Source: Neobacillus niacini (lineage in GTDB: Bacteria; Bacillota; Bacilli; Bacillales; Cytobacillaceae). From it: a DNA stretch of 64,000 bases. Shown here one piece after another: positions 14,661 to 24,580 of this stretch (its first letter is position 1; the number at the start of each line of letters is the position of its first letter). The stretch covers positions 4,091,001 through 4,155,000 of the forward strand of contig NZ_JAUSZN010000001.1 in assembly GCF_030817595.1 (NCBI RefSeq), in the 5' to 3' direction. The notes below the pieces were generated by a model. That model saw only the letters and a program-made list of their open reading frames with translations, was not told the origin of the DNA and ran no database searches. A program made the translations under genes and the position numbers.

Positions 14661-16088
14661 TTATCGTTTGCTTAATTCCTGATTCAATAATTGATTTACT
14701 ACTTGTGGGTTTGCTTGTCCCTTTGTTGCCTTCATTAGCTGCCCAACGAGGAAACCAACTGCCTTATTTTTACCATTTTTGAAATCTTCAACGGATTGTG
14801 GATTTGCATCGAGAACTTCAGAAATGATTTTCAACAGTGTTCCTTCATCTGAAATTTGTACGAGGCCTTTTTCCTTTACAATTTTCTCAGCATCGCCGCC
14901 GTTTTCAATCAATTCTTTGAAAACAGTCTTTGCAATTTTGGAAGAAATCGTTCCGTTTTCGATGAGCTTAATCATACTAGCTAAGCCTTCAGGTGTTAAA
15001 GCGATTTGATGAAGTTCTTTCCCCTCAGCATTCAGGAAAGCCGATACATCTCCCATAATCCAATTGGAAGCTAATTTCGCCTCCGCACCTGCAGTTACTG
15101 TGCCTTCAAAGAAATCAGCCATTTCTTTCGTTACAGTTAAAACCTTGGCGTCATAGACAGGTAAACCTAGCTCTTCTACATAACGCTTTTGCCGCTGGTC
15201 TGGAAGCTCTGGTATTTCAGCAGCAATACGAGCTTTCCATTCCTCATCAATATAGATATCTAGTAAGTCTGGCTCCGGGAAGTAACGATAATCATCCGAT
15301 CCTTCTTTTACCCGCATTAGTAAGGTAGCGCCTGTCGCCTCATCAAAGCGACGTGTTTCCTGATCGATTTTCCCGCCGTTAGAGACAACTTCACGCTGTC
15401 TTTTTTCTTCAAATTCCAACCCTTTTCGAACAAAATTGAACGAGTTTAAGTTCTTTAATTCTGTTTTCGTCCCGAACTCCTCTTGACCAACCGGACGAAT
15501 GGAAATATTAGCATCACAGCGAAGAGAGCCTTCTTCCATCTTACAATCAGATACTCCAGTATATTGGATAATCGATTTTAATTTTTCAAGATAAGCATAT
15601 GCTTCATCAGGTGTACGGATATCAGGTTCAGAAACGATTTCCACAAGCGGTGTTCCCTGGCGATTATAATCAACCAACGAATAGCCATTCCCGTGACTCA
15701 GCTTCCCTGCATCCTCTTCTAAGTGGATCCTTGTGATTCCAATTCGTTTTGTATAGCCATTTACTTCAATTTCAATCCAGCCATGCTCCCCGATTGGCTT
15801 ATCAAATTGCGAGATCTGATACGCCTTCGGATTATCTGGATAAAAATAGTTCTTACGGTCAAATTTCGTATGAGTGGCTACCTGGCAATTCAAAGCCATT
15901 GCTGCCTTCATTCCGTATTCAACTGCCTTTTTATTAAGGACCGGCAGCACACCGGGATAACCAAGGTCAATGACACTTGTATTTGTATTTGGCTCAGCCC
16001 CAAAATGGTTTGGGCTTGCCGAAAAGATTTTTGAATCCGTTTTTAACTCAACATGAACTTCTAGACCAATCACTGTTTCAAACTCCAT
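14661..16088 (-). CDS. gatB: Asp/Glu-tRNA amidotransferase subunit B
   Basis: The tRNA-binding and kinase subunit of GatCAB, which converts misacylated Glu-tRNA(Gln) (and Asp-tRNA(Asn)) into the correct Gln- or Asn-tRNA. The 475-residue product opens with [13 protein letters not shown] and carries the family region [20 protein letters not shown] around residue 190. It ends in the GatB/YqeY helical domain that recognises tRNA. The frame extends three codons to a GTG at 16097, but ATG at 16088 has AGGGGG at the right distance and the usual N-terminus. It is last in gatC-gatA-gatB, 12 bases after gatA. Confidence 0.96.
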   Translation of the reverse strand: MEFETVIGLEVHVELKTDSKIFSASPNHFGAEPNTNTSVIDLGYPGVLPVLNKKAVEYGMKAAMALNCQVATHTKFDRKNYFYPDNPKAYQISQFDKPIGEHGWIEIEVNGYTKRIGITRIHLEEDAGKLSHGNGYSLVDYNRQGTPLVEIVSEPDIRTPDEAYAYLEKLKSIIQYTGVSDCKMEEGSLRCDANISIRPVGQEEFGTKTELKNLNSFNFVRKGLEFEEKRQREVVSNGGKIDQETRRFDEATGATLLMRVKEGSDDYRYFPEPDLLDIYIDEEWKARIAAEIPELPDQRQKRYVEELGLPVYDAKVLTVTKEMADFFEGTVTAGAEAKLASNWIMGDVSAFLNAEGKELHQIALTPEGLASMIKLIENGTISSKIAKTVFKELIENGGDAEKIVKEKGLVQISDEGTLLKIISEVLDANPQSVEDFKNGKNKAVGFLVGQLMKATKGQANPQVVNQLLNQELSKR

Positions 16089-16100
16089 CTTCTTCACCCC

Positions 16101-17558
16101 CTATAGTCCTGGTTTTTGTTTATGATAATCTGTTGCTTGTTCAAATGCATGTGCGACACGGTAAACGGTCTCTTCATCAAAATGCTTGCCGATGATTTGT
16201 AAACCTAACGGTAATCCGTTATCAAATCCACAAGGGACAGAGATACCTGGTACCCCTGCTAGATTAACGGGAATTGTCAAAATATCATTCACGTACATTG
16301 TTAATGGGTCATCGATGTTTTCACCGATTTTAAACGCAGGAGTTGGAGTCGTTGGACCAATAATTACATCATATTTTTCAAAAACATCTTCAAAGTCCTT
16401 CTTAATTAAGGTTCGGACTTGCTGTGCTTTTTTGTAATAGGCATCGTAATAACCTGAACTTAATGCAAAGGTACCAAGCATGATACGGCGTTTTACCTCA
16501 TCACCAAAACCTTCCGCTCTTGATTTCTTATATAAATCAAGTAAATTATCAGCATTCGGTGTCCTATAGCCATAGCGGACGCCGTCAAAGCGGGCTAGAT
16601 TTGCCGACGCTTCCGAAGAAGACAGCAAATAATAGGCTGCTAATGCATACTTAGAATGCGGCAAGGAAACCTCTTCCCAAACCGCTCCTTGTTTTTCAAG
16701 CACCTTTAAAGCATTCAGCACGGACTGGCGAACCGTTTCAGTAACACCCTCGCCTAGATACTCTTTAGGTACAGCAATTTTCAACCCTTTTACATCACCA
16801 GTTAATGCAGAGACGAAATTCGGTACATCAACATTGGCTGATGTAGAATCCATTGGATCTAATCCGGATATAGCTTGGAGGAGATAGGCATTATCTTCAA
16901 CTGTTCTGGTAATAGGACCGATTTGATCAAGGGAAGAAGCAAATGCAACTAGCCCGAAGCGTGATACACGTCCGTAAGTCGGCTTTAACCCTACTACTCC
17001 GCAAAAAGCAGCTGGCTGCCGGATAGATCCCCCTGTATCGGAACCTAATGAAAACAGCACCTCACCTGCCGCAACCGAAGCAGCAGAACCGCCTGAAGAA
17101 CCGCCTGGTACTCTATCAAGATCCCAGGGATTGCGCGTCTTTTGGTAGTGGGAATTTTCATTCGAAGATCCCATCGCAAACTCATCCATATTTAACTTTC
17201 CAATGGTTACTGTTTCTTGCTGCTGCAGCTTTTGAACTACGGTAGCATCGTAGATGGGATTAAAATTTTCAAGAATTTTACTAGCACAGGTTGTCCGAAG
17301 TCCTTTTGTGACAATATTGTCTTTAATGCCAATTGGCATTCCAAATAACAAGTTACTTGCAGAATTGGCGTTAAGCTTCTCATCCAATGAATATGCTGTT
17401 TGTCTAGCCTTCTCTTCGTCCAATGTTAGAAATGCTTGTACCTTGCCATCCACCTGAGCAATACGTTTATACGACTCATCAACGAGATCTGCCACTTTTA
17501 GTTCTTTTTTATGTAAAAGTTCATGTAGATCTGAAACTTTATAATCAAATAAGCTCAC
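16101..17558 (-). CDS. gatA: Asp/Glu-tRNA amidotransferase subunit A
   Basis: The amidase subunit of GatCAB. It hydrolyses glutamine and passes ammonia through a channel to GatB. The amidase signature is complete: the Lys of [10 protein letters not shown] and the two serines of [14 protein letters not shown] and [14 protein letters not shown] that form the Ser-cisSer-Lys triad. The open frame runs 22 codons further upstream. GTG at 17558 is preceded by AAGGAGG at good spacing and gives the standard N-terminus ([15 protein letters not shown]), for 485 residues. It lies 10 bases after gatC. Confidence 0.96.
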   Translation of the reverse strand: MSLFDYKVSDLHELLHKKELKVADLVDESYKRIAQVDGKVQAFLTLDEEKARQTAYSLDEKLNANSASNLLFGMPIGIKDNIVTKGLRTTCASKILENFNPIYDATVVQKLQQQETVTIGKLNMDEFAMGSSNENSHYQKTRNPWDLDRVPGGSSGGSAASVAAGEVLFSLGSDTGGSIRQPAAFCGVVGLKPTYGRVSRFGLVAFASSLDQIGPITRTVEDNAYLLQAISGLDPMDSTSANVDVPNFVSALTGDVKGLKIAVPKEYLGEGVTETVRQSVLNALKVLEKQGAVWEEVSLPHSKYALAAYYLLSSSEASANLARFDGVRYGYRTPNADNLLDLYKKSRAEGFGDEVKRRIMLGTFALSSGYYDAYYKKAQQVRTLIKKDFEDVFEKYDVIIGPTTPTPAFKIGENIDDPLTMYVNDILTIPVNLAGVPGISVPCGFDNGLPLGLQIIGKHFDEETVYRVAHAFEQATDYHKQKPGL

Positions 17559-17568
17559 GTTTTCCTCC

Positions 17569-17862
17569 TTACTCCCCGATAATTGCAGGAACTTTAATTT
17601 GTCCATCCTGATGATCAGGTGCATTTTTTAATACTTCTTCACGTGGCAATCCCTTTTCCTTACTGTCCTCTCGGAATACATTTTTCATATCGAGTACATG
17701 ATAAGTCGGTTCAACATTTGTCGTATCCAGTTCATTCAACTGTTCTGCAAATGTAATAATGGCGTCCAGTTGCTTTGTGAAGATTTCAGCTTCATCCTCT
17801 GATATTTCTAACCTCGCTAGGTTGGCTACATGCTTAACCTGTTCGTTTGAGATTCGTGTCAT
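17569..17862 (-). CDS. gatC: Asp/Glu-tRNA amidotransferase subunit C
   Basis: A 97-residue small subunit that wraps around GatA and GatB and stabilises the complex. The family N-terminus ([20 protein letters not shown]) and the C-terminal [25 protein letters not shown] segment are recognisable. Start ATG at 17862 has TTGGGGG upstream. It is the first gene of the operon. Confidence 0.95.
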   Translation of the reverse strand: MTRISNEQVKHVANLARLEISEDEAEIFTKQLDAIITFAEQLNELDTTNVEPTYHVLDMKNVFREDSKEKGLPREEVLKNAPDHQDGQIKVPAIIGE

Positions 17863-17991
17863 TTTTTTTCAATCCCCCAATCCCTTATGTCTTAGTTAAT
17901 TTACTATTGATAATACCAAACTTTTCCGCATCACCGCAATGATTCCCTCATCAGTATTGGCATATTACGTTCTTTTTAGCTTGGTAGCCAC

Positions 17992-18015
17992 AAAAAAAAA
18001 GGAGCATTTTGCTCC
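17992..18015 (-). terminator. Terminator of the lipoprotein gene
   Basis: GGAGC and GCTCC pair around AAAAT, followed by nine U on the minus strand. Confidence 0.8.
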
Positions 18016-18031
18016 CTGCCTATGTATTCGT

Positions 18032-18577
18032 CTATTGTTGAGGAATAACCTCGCCATTACCATTTAAGGCTCTAACCTGCGGGTTGAGGCCTATTCCCAC
18101 ATAATAGCGTCTTCCATCTTTCTCTATAATCTTTGCTTTTTTATATTCCTCAGTACCCTGATTGGCTATTTCAATGTTCGTGATATTCTCACTATTGATT
18201 TCGCCAAACACAACGTAGATATCTTTAAGAACATTCCCTTTATCATCATATTTTGTATAGTTTTCATTGTAAATGGAATAGGTTTCGCTCTCTGCATGCT
18301 CCCAGCCATTTGGACCATCATTTTTCCATCCCTTTTTATCGTTCCCTTCAAAGAAGGAGACACCCAGTACTGGTTCTTTAATATGTCCTACTTCTTTTCC
18401 TTCAGCTTTCGTAGTGTATAAGACGATTGTTATTCCATCACTCTTTGTCTTATACAAAACTTCTTGAACTTCGAATGGAATTGTCTCCGCAATGGCTTTT
18501 TCAAGTGTTGGATATTTGCATCCCGTAAGAATAAGCATTAGAACAATCACTATTAAAAGAACTTTACATCTTCTCAT
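18032..18577 (-). CDS. Predicted lipoprotein of unknown function
   Basis: A 181-residue protein with a lipoprotein signal: basic MRRCK start, hydrophobic core and lipobox LTGC (Cys ~20), so it should be anchored to the outer face of the membrane. The rest is a soluble domain rich in charged and aromatic residues (WKNDGPNGWEHAE, YVVFGEI) with a mostly beta pattern. No family was recognised with confidence. Start ATG at 18577 follows AGGAGGAGAGAATT. It is monocistronic between gatCAB and the YueI-family gene. Confidence 0.75.
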   Translation of the reverse strand: MRRCKVLLIVIVLMLILTGCKYPTLEKAIAETIPFEVQEVLYKTKSDGITIVLYTTKAEGKEVGHIKEPVLGVSFFEGNDKKGWKNDGPNGWEHAESETYSIYNENYTKYDDKGNVLKDIYVVFGEINSENITNIEIANQGTEEYKKAKIIEKDGRRYYVGIGLNPQVRALNGNGEVIPQQ

Positions 18578-18824
18578 AATTCTCTCCTCCTAGATTTGGC
18601 CAGATGTTAGTAATCTAGTAATCTCTAGTAAAAAGTAATAGGGAAAACTAATCCCCACTTTCTACCTGACCATTTCTCCTTTCGTTTCCATTATGAGTAT
18701 TTCTGTCCCCCTTATATAAATAGATCTAAATAGTAGTCTCCTTATAAAATATAATATTCTAATTTCTGCTATAATTCCAGTTATACCCAAATATAGATCG
18801 AATTCCCTCCGTCGATTATCCTAT

Positions 18825-18857
18825 TAAAAAATATAAAGCAGTCCATTTGACTGCTTT
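18825..18857 (-). terminator. Terminator of the YueI-family gene
   Basis: AAAGCAGTC and GACTGCTTT pair around CATTT, with T-rich sequence following on the minus strand. Confidence 0.8.
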
Positions 18858-18869
18858 GTTGTTTGCCTA

Positions 18870-19301
18870 TCATCGTTTAAATAATTTCGCAAAAAGTCCT
18901 TTGCTTTTTGGGGGTTCAGGCTGGCTGATTTCTTTTTGAGTGATATAAATCTCTTCCTTATCGATTGCATGGTCCATCGCCAGCAATAGGCCGATATCAG
19001 TGTCGCGTTCCTTATTGGTTACAATTTTATGCTCAATCTTGTGTTTGGCAGCCAGCTTTACATATTTGGATAGAGCTGTGTATTCGATATTTCCATTCAA
19101 TAAGAGATTGGCCTGAGGATTTTTTTTCATTTCCCTCTCCACTTGAGGGTAAATCGTTGCTTCCGTCACTTGATTTTTCTTAAGAGCAAGAATAATACGT
19201 TCTCGTAAGGTTCCTAAAAATTGCCGTCTTTCATCCGGCTTCGTTTCCAAAGGACCGTGAATTCCCTGTTGAAGGACTTCCTCCACACTCTGCTTTTTCA
19301 A
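18870..19301 (-). CDS. yueI: YueI family protein (DUF1694)
   Basis: A cytoplasmic protein of unknown function conserved in Bacillus. The pattern is clear: GIHGPLETKPDERRQFLGTL near the start, and ANLLLNGNIEYTALSKYVKL and IVTNKERDTDIGLLLAMD in the middle. The C-terminus is basic (KGLFAKLFKR). The frame begins at a TTG (19316), but a second TTG at 19301 has TTGGAG eight bases upstream, giving MKKQSVEEVLQQG and 143 residues; this start is preferred. It is downstream of the 20-bp repeat array and has its own terminator. Confidence 0.82.
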   Translation of the reverse strand: MKKQSVEEVLQQGIHGPLETKPDERRQFLGTLRERIILALKKNQVTEATIYPQVEREMKKNPQANLLLNGNIEYTALSKYVKLAAKHKIEHKIVTNKERDTDIGLLLAMDHAIDKEEIYITQKEISQPEPPKSKGLFAKLFKR

Positions 19302-19390
19302 ATAGATCAACTCCAATAAAAGGGCTATTATTATGTATGATAATACCCTAAAAAGTGTTCATTTCCAAAAAAGCTTGTTTGTTGTGGTTA

Positions 19391-19600
19391 TCCGAGAGTG
19401 TTTCTTGCTATCCGCAAGTATTTTCCGCCATCCGCAAGTATTTTCCGCCATCCGCAAGTATTTTCTGCTATCCGCAAGTATTCTCCGCCATCCGCAAGTA
19501 TTTTCTGCCATCCGCAAGTATTTTCTGCTATCCGCAAGTATTCTCCGCCATCCGCAAGTATTTTCTGCTATCCGCAAGTATTCTCCGCCATCCGCAAGTA
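19391..19600. repeat. 20-bp minisatellite, about 10.5 units
   Basis: TCCGCAAGTA recurs every 20 bases from 19411 to 19600, with a degenerate unit at 19391. The second half of each unit varies among TTTTCCGCCA, TTTTCTGCTA, TTCTCCGCCA and TTTTCTGCCA. The 40-base pair TTTTCTGCTA/TTCTCCGCCA unit occurs three times, showing recent expansion. All six reading frames stay open only because 20 is not a multiple of three and no unit carries a stop; the resulting open frames are not genes. Confidence 0.95.
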
Positions 19601-19608
19601 CACTGCCT

Positions 19609-19647
19609 AAAAAACAAGAAGCCCCCTCTCCAATCGGAGAAAGGGGT
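19609..19647 (-). terminator. Terminator of aceBA
   Basis: CCCCTTTCTCC and GGAGAGGGGG pair around GATT on the minus strand, followed by CTTCTTGTTTTTT. Confidence 0.88.
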
Positions 19648-19660
19648 TCATACCATTCTA

Positions 19661-20938
19661 TTATTTTGTAAACTGTTCTTCCTCTGTTGATCCTTTTAAC
19701 GCGGTTGTGGAGGATGTTCCGCCTGTAATCACCATGGACACTTGGTCAAAGTAGCCTGTTCCTACTTCACGCTGGTGTCTTGTTGCGGTGTAGCCGTATT
19801 GCTCGCTGTCGAACTCAGCTTGCTGCAATTCAGAGTATGCCGCCATACCGCGCTCTTTGTAGCCGCGTGCTAGTTCAAACATACTGTGATTCAGGGCATG
19901 GAAGCCAGCAAGGGTAACGAATTGGAATTTGTAGCCCATTTTTCCAAGCTCTTGCTGGAATTTGGCAATGGTATCTTGATCGAGTTTCTTCTTCCAGTTG
20001 AAGGAAGGCGAGCAGTTATAAGCAAGCATTTTTCCAGGGAACTTCTCATGAATCGCTTCAGCAAAACGTCTTGCCTCTTCAATGTTTGGCTCAGATGTTT
20101 CACACCAGATTAAATCTGCATATGGTGCATATGCTAAGCCGCGGGCAATCGCCTGATCAAGTCCTGCCTTAGTACGGAAAAAGCCTTCTGCAGTGCGCTC
20201 ACCTGTAATGAACGGTGCGTCGTTCATATCAATATCACTTGTAATTAAATCAGCAGCATTTGCGTCAGTACGGGCAACTAATACAGTTGGAACTCCCATT
20301 ACATCAGCAGCTAAACGAGCCGCAATTAGGTTACGAACCGCTGTTTGTGTTGGCAGTAAGACTTTACCTCCCAAATGACCACACTTTTTCTCAGAAGAAA
20401 GCTGATCCTCAAAGTGGACACCTGCTGCTCCTGCTTCAATCATACCCTTCATTAACTCGAAACAGTTTAACTGACCGCCGAAGCCTGCCTCTGCATCCGC
20501 AACAATCGGAACAAACCAGTCGATAGAATTATCGCCTTCTGAATGGGTGATTTGGTCAGCACGTTGTAGTGCTTGATTAATTCGTTTTACTACACTCGGT
20601 ACGCTGTTTGCTGGATATAAGCTTTGGTCTGGATACATATGTCCAGATAGGTTGGCATCCGCTGCAACCTGCCATCCGCTTAGGTAAATGGCTTTTAATC
20701 CTGCTTTAACCTGCTGAACTGCTTGATTTCCTGTTAGTGCGCCTAAAGCATTAATGTATTCTTCTTCATTCATTTGCTTCCAAAGCTTTTCTGCTCCACG
20801 TCTAGCCAATGTATGCTCGATATCAAGCGATCCACGAAGCTTGATAACATCCTCAGCACTATATGGTCTAGTAATGCCATTCCATCGTTTATCCATTTCC
20901 CAGCTTTCTTGTAATGCCTTCGCTCTTGAATTTGTCAT
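19661..20938 (-). CDS. aceA: Isocitrate lyase
   Basis: Cleaves isocitrate to glyoxylate and succinate, the first step of the glyoxylate shunt needed for growth on acetate or fatty acids. The 425-residue product has the active-site KKCGH with catalytic C186, the metal and substrate region [10 protein letters not shown], and [11 protein letters not shown] near the C-terminal third. Start ATG at 20938 has TAGGAGGAATTT upstream. It lies 33 bases after aceB, so the two are co-transcribed. B. subtilis lacks this shunt, while B. cereus and many Neobacillus-type species have it. Confidence 0.96.
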   Translation of the reverse strand: MTNSRAKALQESWEMDKRWNGITRPYSAEDVIKLRGSLDIEHTLARRGAEKLWKQMNEEEYINALGALTGNQAVQQVKAGLKAIYLSGWQVAADANLSGHMYPDQSLYPANSVPSVVKRINQALQRADQITHSEGDNSIDWFVPIVADAEAGFGGQLNCFELMKGMIEAGAAGVHFEDQLSSEKKCGHLGGKVLLPTQTAVRNLIAARLAADVMGVPTVLVARTDANAADLITSDIDMNDAPFITGERTAEGFFRTKAGLDQAIARGLAYAPYADLIWCETSEPNIEEARRFAEAIHEKFPGKMLAYNCSPSFNWKKKLDQDTIAKFQQELGKMGYKFQFVTLAGFHALNHSMFELARGYKERGMAAYSELQQAEFDSEQYGYTATRHQREVGTGYFDQVSMVITGGTSSTTALKGSTEEEQFTK

Positions 20939-20971
20939 TTTAAATTCCTCCTATTAATCTATTAAAATTTT

Positions 20972-22564
20972 TCATAAAAGCGTATATCCAGGTAATGTTA
21001 AAAACTCTACAAATACATCATTTATAATCAAGCTGTCAAACAGCTCAACTGCTTCCGTAAAACGTCCAGTTTTATAGGCTTTATCGCCAATTTCCTGCTT
21101 TATTTTTTCTAATTCTTCAGCCTTATAGTGCTCATACATTTCAAACGTTACTTTTCTTCCATCCGCTAACACACCCTTCGGATGACGGATCCACTGCCAA
21201 ACTTGAGCCCTTGAGATTTCAGCAGTTGCTGCGTCCTCCATTAAGTTGTGAATGGGTGCAGCTCCTCTTCCCGATAACCAGGAAGCAATATATTGAATCC
21301 CGACATTAATATTAGTGCGGACCCCTTCTTCGGTAATCTTACCGCTAGGTGACTCAAGTAAATCACTGGCAGTTATCGTAATCTTTTGCTGTTTGGTTGT
21401 ATGAATCTGGTTGGCTACTGGCATTTCTCTATCAAATACTTCAAGCGCTACTGGCACCAAACCGGGGTGTGCTACCCATGTACCATCATGACCATCCCGT
21501 ACTTCTCGCTCTTTATCAGCTCGAACCTTCGCAAATGCTTCCTCGTTTGCCTGCGTATTGTCACGAATAGGTATTTGCGCTGCCATCCCTCCAATTGCCG
21601 GAGCCTTCCTGCGATGACAAGTTTGAATGGTAAGCAATGAATAGGAACGCATAAATGGTACAGTCATTGTTACCTGGGATCGATCCGGCAGAATGATACT
21701 TTCATGGTTACGAAGCTTTTTTAAGTAACTAAAAATATAATCCCATCTGCCGCAGTTCAATCCTGCTGAGTGCTCTTTCAATTCGAATAAAATTTCATTC
21801 ATTTCAAATGCCGCCATTATCGTTTCAATTAAGACTGTCGCTTTAATGGTTCCTTGAGCAATTCCAAGCCTGTTTTGCGAAAAAATAAAAACATCATTCC
21901 ACAGCCGTGCTTCTAAATGGCTTTCTAGCTTTGGCAGGTAAAAATATGGACCTGTTCGTCTTGCCAGAAGATGTTTTACATTGTGGAAAAAGTACATTCC
22001 AAAATCAAAAAAGCTCCCAGAAATAGGCTTGCCACTAAGCAGCACATGTTTCTCTTCTAAATGAAGTCCGCGCGGTCTTACAAACAGGACGGCCGTTTCT
22101 TCATTTAGCACATATCTTTTTCCATTTTGATTTTCATAGGAAATCGTCCGATTTACTGCGTCCCTTAAGTTGATTTGTCCTTCGACGATATTTTCCCAGG
22201 TGGGTGAAGTAGCATCTTCACAATCTGCCATAAAAACTTTTGCACCCGAATTTAGAGCGTTGATGACCATCTTTCTATCGGTGGGTCCGGTAATCTCTAC
22301 ACGGCGATCGTGAAGGTCTTTTGGTAATGGCGCAATCGTCCAGTCGCCATTACGAATTTGCTTTGTTTCGGGTAGGAAATCCGGAAGAGATCCATTATTG
22401 ATTTCCTCTTGGCGTTTTTGCCTGTACTGTAACAGTTCAATTCGCCTTGCTCCAAATTTTTGTTCCAGCTCCTCAATAAACTTCAGCGCCTCGGGTGTTA
22501 AAATCTCATCGTAGTGTGCTTTAAGAGCTCCATCTACTTCAATACCTGTTGTTTGCGTTGACAT
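20972..22564 (-). CDS. aceB: Malate synthase (A-type)
   Basis: Condenses glyoxylate with acetyl-CoA to malate, completing the glyoxylate shunt. The 530-residue product is of normal length for the A isoform. It carries the signature [18 protein letters not shown] (~262-279) and the barrel strand [14 protein letters not shown]; the catalytic acidic residues lie in [16 protein letters not shown] and the C-terminal helical domain ([13 protein letters not shown]). Start ATG at 22564 is preceded by GAGGTGAATTAGTCC. It is the first gene of aceBA, with two dyads near its promoter. Confidence 0.96.
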   Translation of the reverse strand: MSTQTTGIEVDGALKAHYDEILTPEALKFIEELEQKFGARRIELLQYRQKRQEEINNGSLPDFLPETKQIRNGDWTIAPLPKDLHDRRVEITGPTDRKMVINALNSGAKVFMADCEDATSPTWENIVEGQINLRDAVNRTISYENQNGKRYVLNEETAVLFVRPRGLHLEEKHVLLSGKPISGSFFDFGMYFFHNVKHLLARRTGPYFYLPKLESHLEARLWNDVFIFSQNRLGIAQGTIKATVLIETIMAAFEMNEILFELKEHSAGLNCGRWDYIFSYLKKLRNHESIILPDRSQVTMTVPFMRSYSLLTIQTCHRRKAPAIGGMAAQIPIRDNTQANEEAFAKVRADKEREVRDGHDGTWVAHPGLVPVALEVFDREMPVANQIHTTKQQKITITASDLLESPSGKITEEGVRTNINVGIQYIASWLSGRGAAPIHNLMEDAATAEISRAQVWQWIRHPKGVLADGRKVTFEMYEHYKAEELEKIKQEIGDKAYKTGRFTEAVELFDSLIINDVFVEFLTLPGYTLL

Positions 22565-22587
22565 GGACTAATTCACCTCTTTGTTAT

Positions 22588-22624
22588 AATACAGTGTATT
22601 ACTATGTGTTGTATTATATAACAC
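22588..22624. promoter_or_regulatory. Two dyads at the aceBA promoter
   Basis: AATACAGTGTATT (22588-22600) is a 13-bp palindrome. GTGTTGTATTATATAACAC (22606-22624) has perfect 5-bp ends and contains TATAAT-like -10 boxes on the minus strand. Their place immediately upstream of aceB suggests operator function. The regulator is unknown, and no cre site was seen here. Confidence 0.5.
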
Positions 22625-22830
22625 GATATTTAAAAAAGGAACTATTTTTCAGAAAATTTTATAAAAATAGGTAAAATAATACATAATACCTATATTTTTA
22701 AAAAGACTGTGTTAAATTTGACTGCTGATTCTCCACTCCATTATAGAAAGCTTCTTTAAATAATCACCGTAGTTACAGGCGGTCTCTGCCTGTCACATGG
22801 CACTTTGCGGACCCTAGAGCGCGAATGGGA

Positions 22831-23040
22831 GCCTTGGATTATTGGCACTATCCCGGCCTGATTGTTACGATAATTGGAGGAAGCCTTGGATTATCGGCAC
22901 CATCCTGCCCTAATTGTTACGATAATTGGGGGAGCCTTGGATTATTGGCACAATCCTGGCCTAATTGTTACGATAATTAGGGAAACAAAGTTTTATCGGC
23001 ACAATCCCGGTCAGGTTGTTACCGTACGTAATTTGGTGAC
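22831..23040. repeat. 51-52-bp tandem repeat, four units
   Basis: Units begin at 22831, 22883, 22934 and about 22985, and a fragment CCTTGGATAT begins at 23040. Shared sequence is GCCTTGGATTATYGGCAC then CCTAATTGTTACGATAATTG. The left GATTATCG and right CGATAATT are complementary, so each unit can fold as a hairpin. The gap 22625-23120 contains no gene. Confidence 0.88.
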
Positions 23041-23056
23041 CTTGGATATTCGGGGA

Positions 23057-23072
23057 TCTTCGTGCCTTCCGC
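23057..23072. repeat. Fragment of the interspersed element seen at 39694
   Basis: TCTTCGTGCCTTCCGC is identical to the right part of the GC-rich element at 39694-39840. It is joined directly to the end of the 51-52-bp array. Confidence 0.55.
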
Positions 23073-23120
23073 TCCATCCAATCAATAGGTGCAAATCAAC
23101 AATTTCCTTTCATACAGCCT

Positions 23121-23156
23121 AAAAAAAAGAGACTGTTGAAGTTATCAACAGCCTCT
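23121..23156 (-). terminator. Terminator of the GH15-like gene
   Basis: GAGGCTGTTGA and TCAACAGTCTC pair around TAACT on the minus strand, followed by eight U. Confidence 0.85.
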
Positions 23157-23161
23157 TCTTA

Positions 23162-24211
23162 TTACATTAATCCTTCATATCGCTCTTTAGCTAGGATATA
23201 CATAGCACTTCCCCATCCCAATGGGGTATTAGTGTTGTACTTTTCCGATTGGGCAAAATACAATTCGGGTAAGCTGCCATCAGGAAGCATTACATTTTCG
23301 GTTTGAGCTATATACTGTTTAGCCTTTTTGACATTACCTAATTCTAAATGGCATAATGCCAGCCATGGCAATCCAAATGTCCACTCTGCCTCAGTACCAT
23401 AATAAAAAGATAAATCGTGATGCCTTCCTTCATGTTCAATCGTTGAATAATAGGAATCTCCCTTGTAGCGGATTACCCCTCGTTCCCGTAAAAGGTTCGT
23501 TTCAATTCGGTCGACAACCACTTTTGCTTCTTCGCCTGCCAATACCCGGTACGGATAGATTAAACTTAATTGAGCTAAGTCAAATGGGCGCTGGTTACTT
23601 TCATGTGGGAAGATATTTGATAGAGTTTCAAAGCCATTCGTAATCCATTCACCGGGAACAAATACGATGTCTCTTACTGCTTGAAGACCAGCAACACATG
23701 CCCCCACTGAGCTTGAATGGACCTCTTTCCATTCCTCCCACATCCCATTATCCTCGTCCTCCCAATATCGAACACACCCTAAATAGCCAACAAGCTTTTG
23801 AACAATTTCATGATCCTTTGCATCTCGAATAATCCTTTTACCCCTCTGTTGACCCATTCCAATCCCCCATAGTATCGCTCCAATGGCATCATGCTGTGCA
23901 TGTCCCCATGGGGTATCCATTTCCCTTACTTCGGAAGCAGAATACCTCGAATGAAGGTATTCCCATTGCTCTCTCGGTCTTTGAACGGTATGAATATCCA
24001 GTTTCCATTCGTATTCTCTAAATAAGTCCAAAATTCGATGATAGGTCAATTCATAAATTTGATTATTTTGCTTTAAATAAGGCAGTGACATATAAAAAGA
24101 ATCCCGTAACCAAACATACTGATAATCCTGGGACGAAGAAGCTAAATACAAACCATGCGGCAAACGTAACTGATCTAGGATTTGATAGCTATTGCTTATT
24201 TTTTCGTTCAT
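23162..24211 (-). CDS. GH15-like (glucoamylase-fold) protein
   Basis: A 349-residue (alpha/alpha)6-barrel protein resembling glycoside hydrolase family 15 and the phosphorylase-kinase alpha barrel. Recognisable pieces are YVWLRDSFYMSLPYL (~27-41), EDEDNGMWEEWKEVHSSSVG (~151-170, the acidic patch that holds the general acid in GH15), and TPLGWGSAMYILA at the end. It is shorter than full glucoamylases and lacks their N-terminal beta-sandwich. No signal peptide, so the substrate is intracellular, perhaps a maltooligosaccharide or trehalose-like sugar; this is inference. Start ATG at 24211. Monocistronic. Confidence 0.75.
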   Translation of the reverse strand: MNEKISNSYQILDQLRLPHGLYLASSSQDYQYVWLRDSFYMSLPYLKQNNQIYELTYHRILDLFREYEWKLDIHTVQRPREQWEYLHSRYSASEVREMDTPWGHAQHDAIGAILWGIGMGQQRGKRIIRDAKDHEIVQKLVGYLGCVRYWEDEDNGMWEEWKEVHSSSVGACVAGLQAVRDIVFVPGEWITNGFETLSNIFPHESNQRPFDLAQLSLIYPYRVLAGEEAKVVVDRIETNLLRERGVIRYKGDSYYSTIEHEGRHHDLSFYYGTEAEWTFGLPWLALCHLELGNVKKAKQYIAQTENVMLPDGSLPELYFAQSEKYNTNTPLGWGSAMYILAKERYEGLM

Positions 24212-24370
24212 AATTCACCCTCGCAGCTTTTTTCTATCTTTCTAGCCATTTGGTGAACTTTTTATACAAAAAAAATGATGTATAAACTATCAAATATTTG
24301 CCCATGCTGATGCTATAGAAATAGATTAGGAGACTAGGGAAGGAAAAATCAAAATGGGGAGTGAGCATTC

Positions 24371-24547
24371 ATGAGCGTAGATGAATTAAACAAGATTATT
24401 GCTGTAAAAAAGATGGACTTAGAGGAATGTGAGCATGAACTTAATAATCGATATTACCCTTCGATTGTAAGAATAGCGATGATGAATTACATTATAAATC
24501 TACAAGAACAATTAGAGGAGTACGATAACGACGTGATAAATTTGTAA
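24371..24547 (+). CDS. 58-residue hypothetical protein
   Basis: A small acidic helical protein (MSVDELNKIIAVKKMDLEEC start, LQEQLEEYDNDVINL end), predicted as a helical hairpin. Start ATG at 24371 has GGGGAGTG about eight bases upstream, and a strong terminator follows directly. It converges on sirC. It recalls small Spo0E-type or coiled-coil regulators in size only; it lacks the SQELD motif. No function assigned. Confidence 0.6.
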   Translation: MSVDELNKIIAVKKMDLEECEHELNNRYYPSIVRIAMMNYIINLQEQLEEYDNDVINL

Positions 24548-24580
24548 AAAAATGACGTGTGGGGTTCACACGTCATTTCT
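24544..24580. terminator. Bidirectional terminator
   Basis: AATGACGTGTG and CACACGTCATT form a perfect 11-bp stem around GGGTT, with A and T runs outside. It ends both the 58-residue gene and the nir/siroheme operon. Confidence 0.85.

Noticed and set aside
19333..19690. Open frames of 70-112 codons on both strands across the 20-bp repeat, with repeated peptide phrases
   Set aside because: A stop-free 20-bp unit keeps every frame open. There is no ribosome site and no non-repeat coding sequence.
22874..23122. Plus-strand open frame of 82 codons with repeated YRHHP/YWHNP phrases
   Set aside because: Produced by the 51-52-bp tandem repeat; no start signal.
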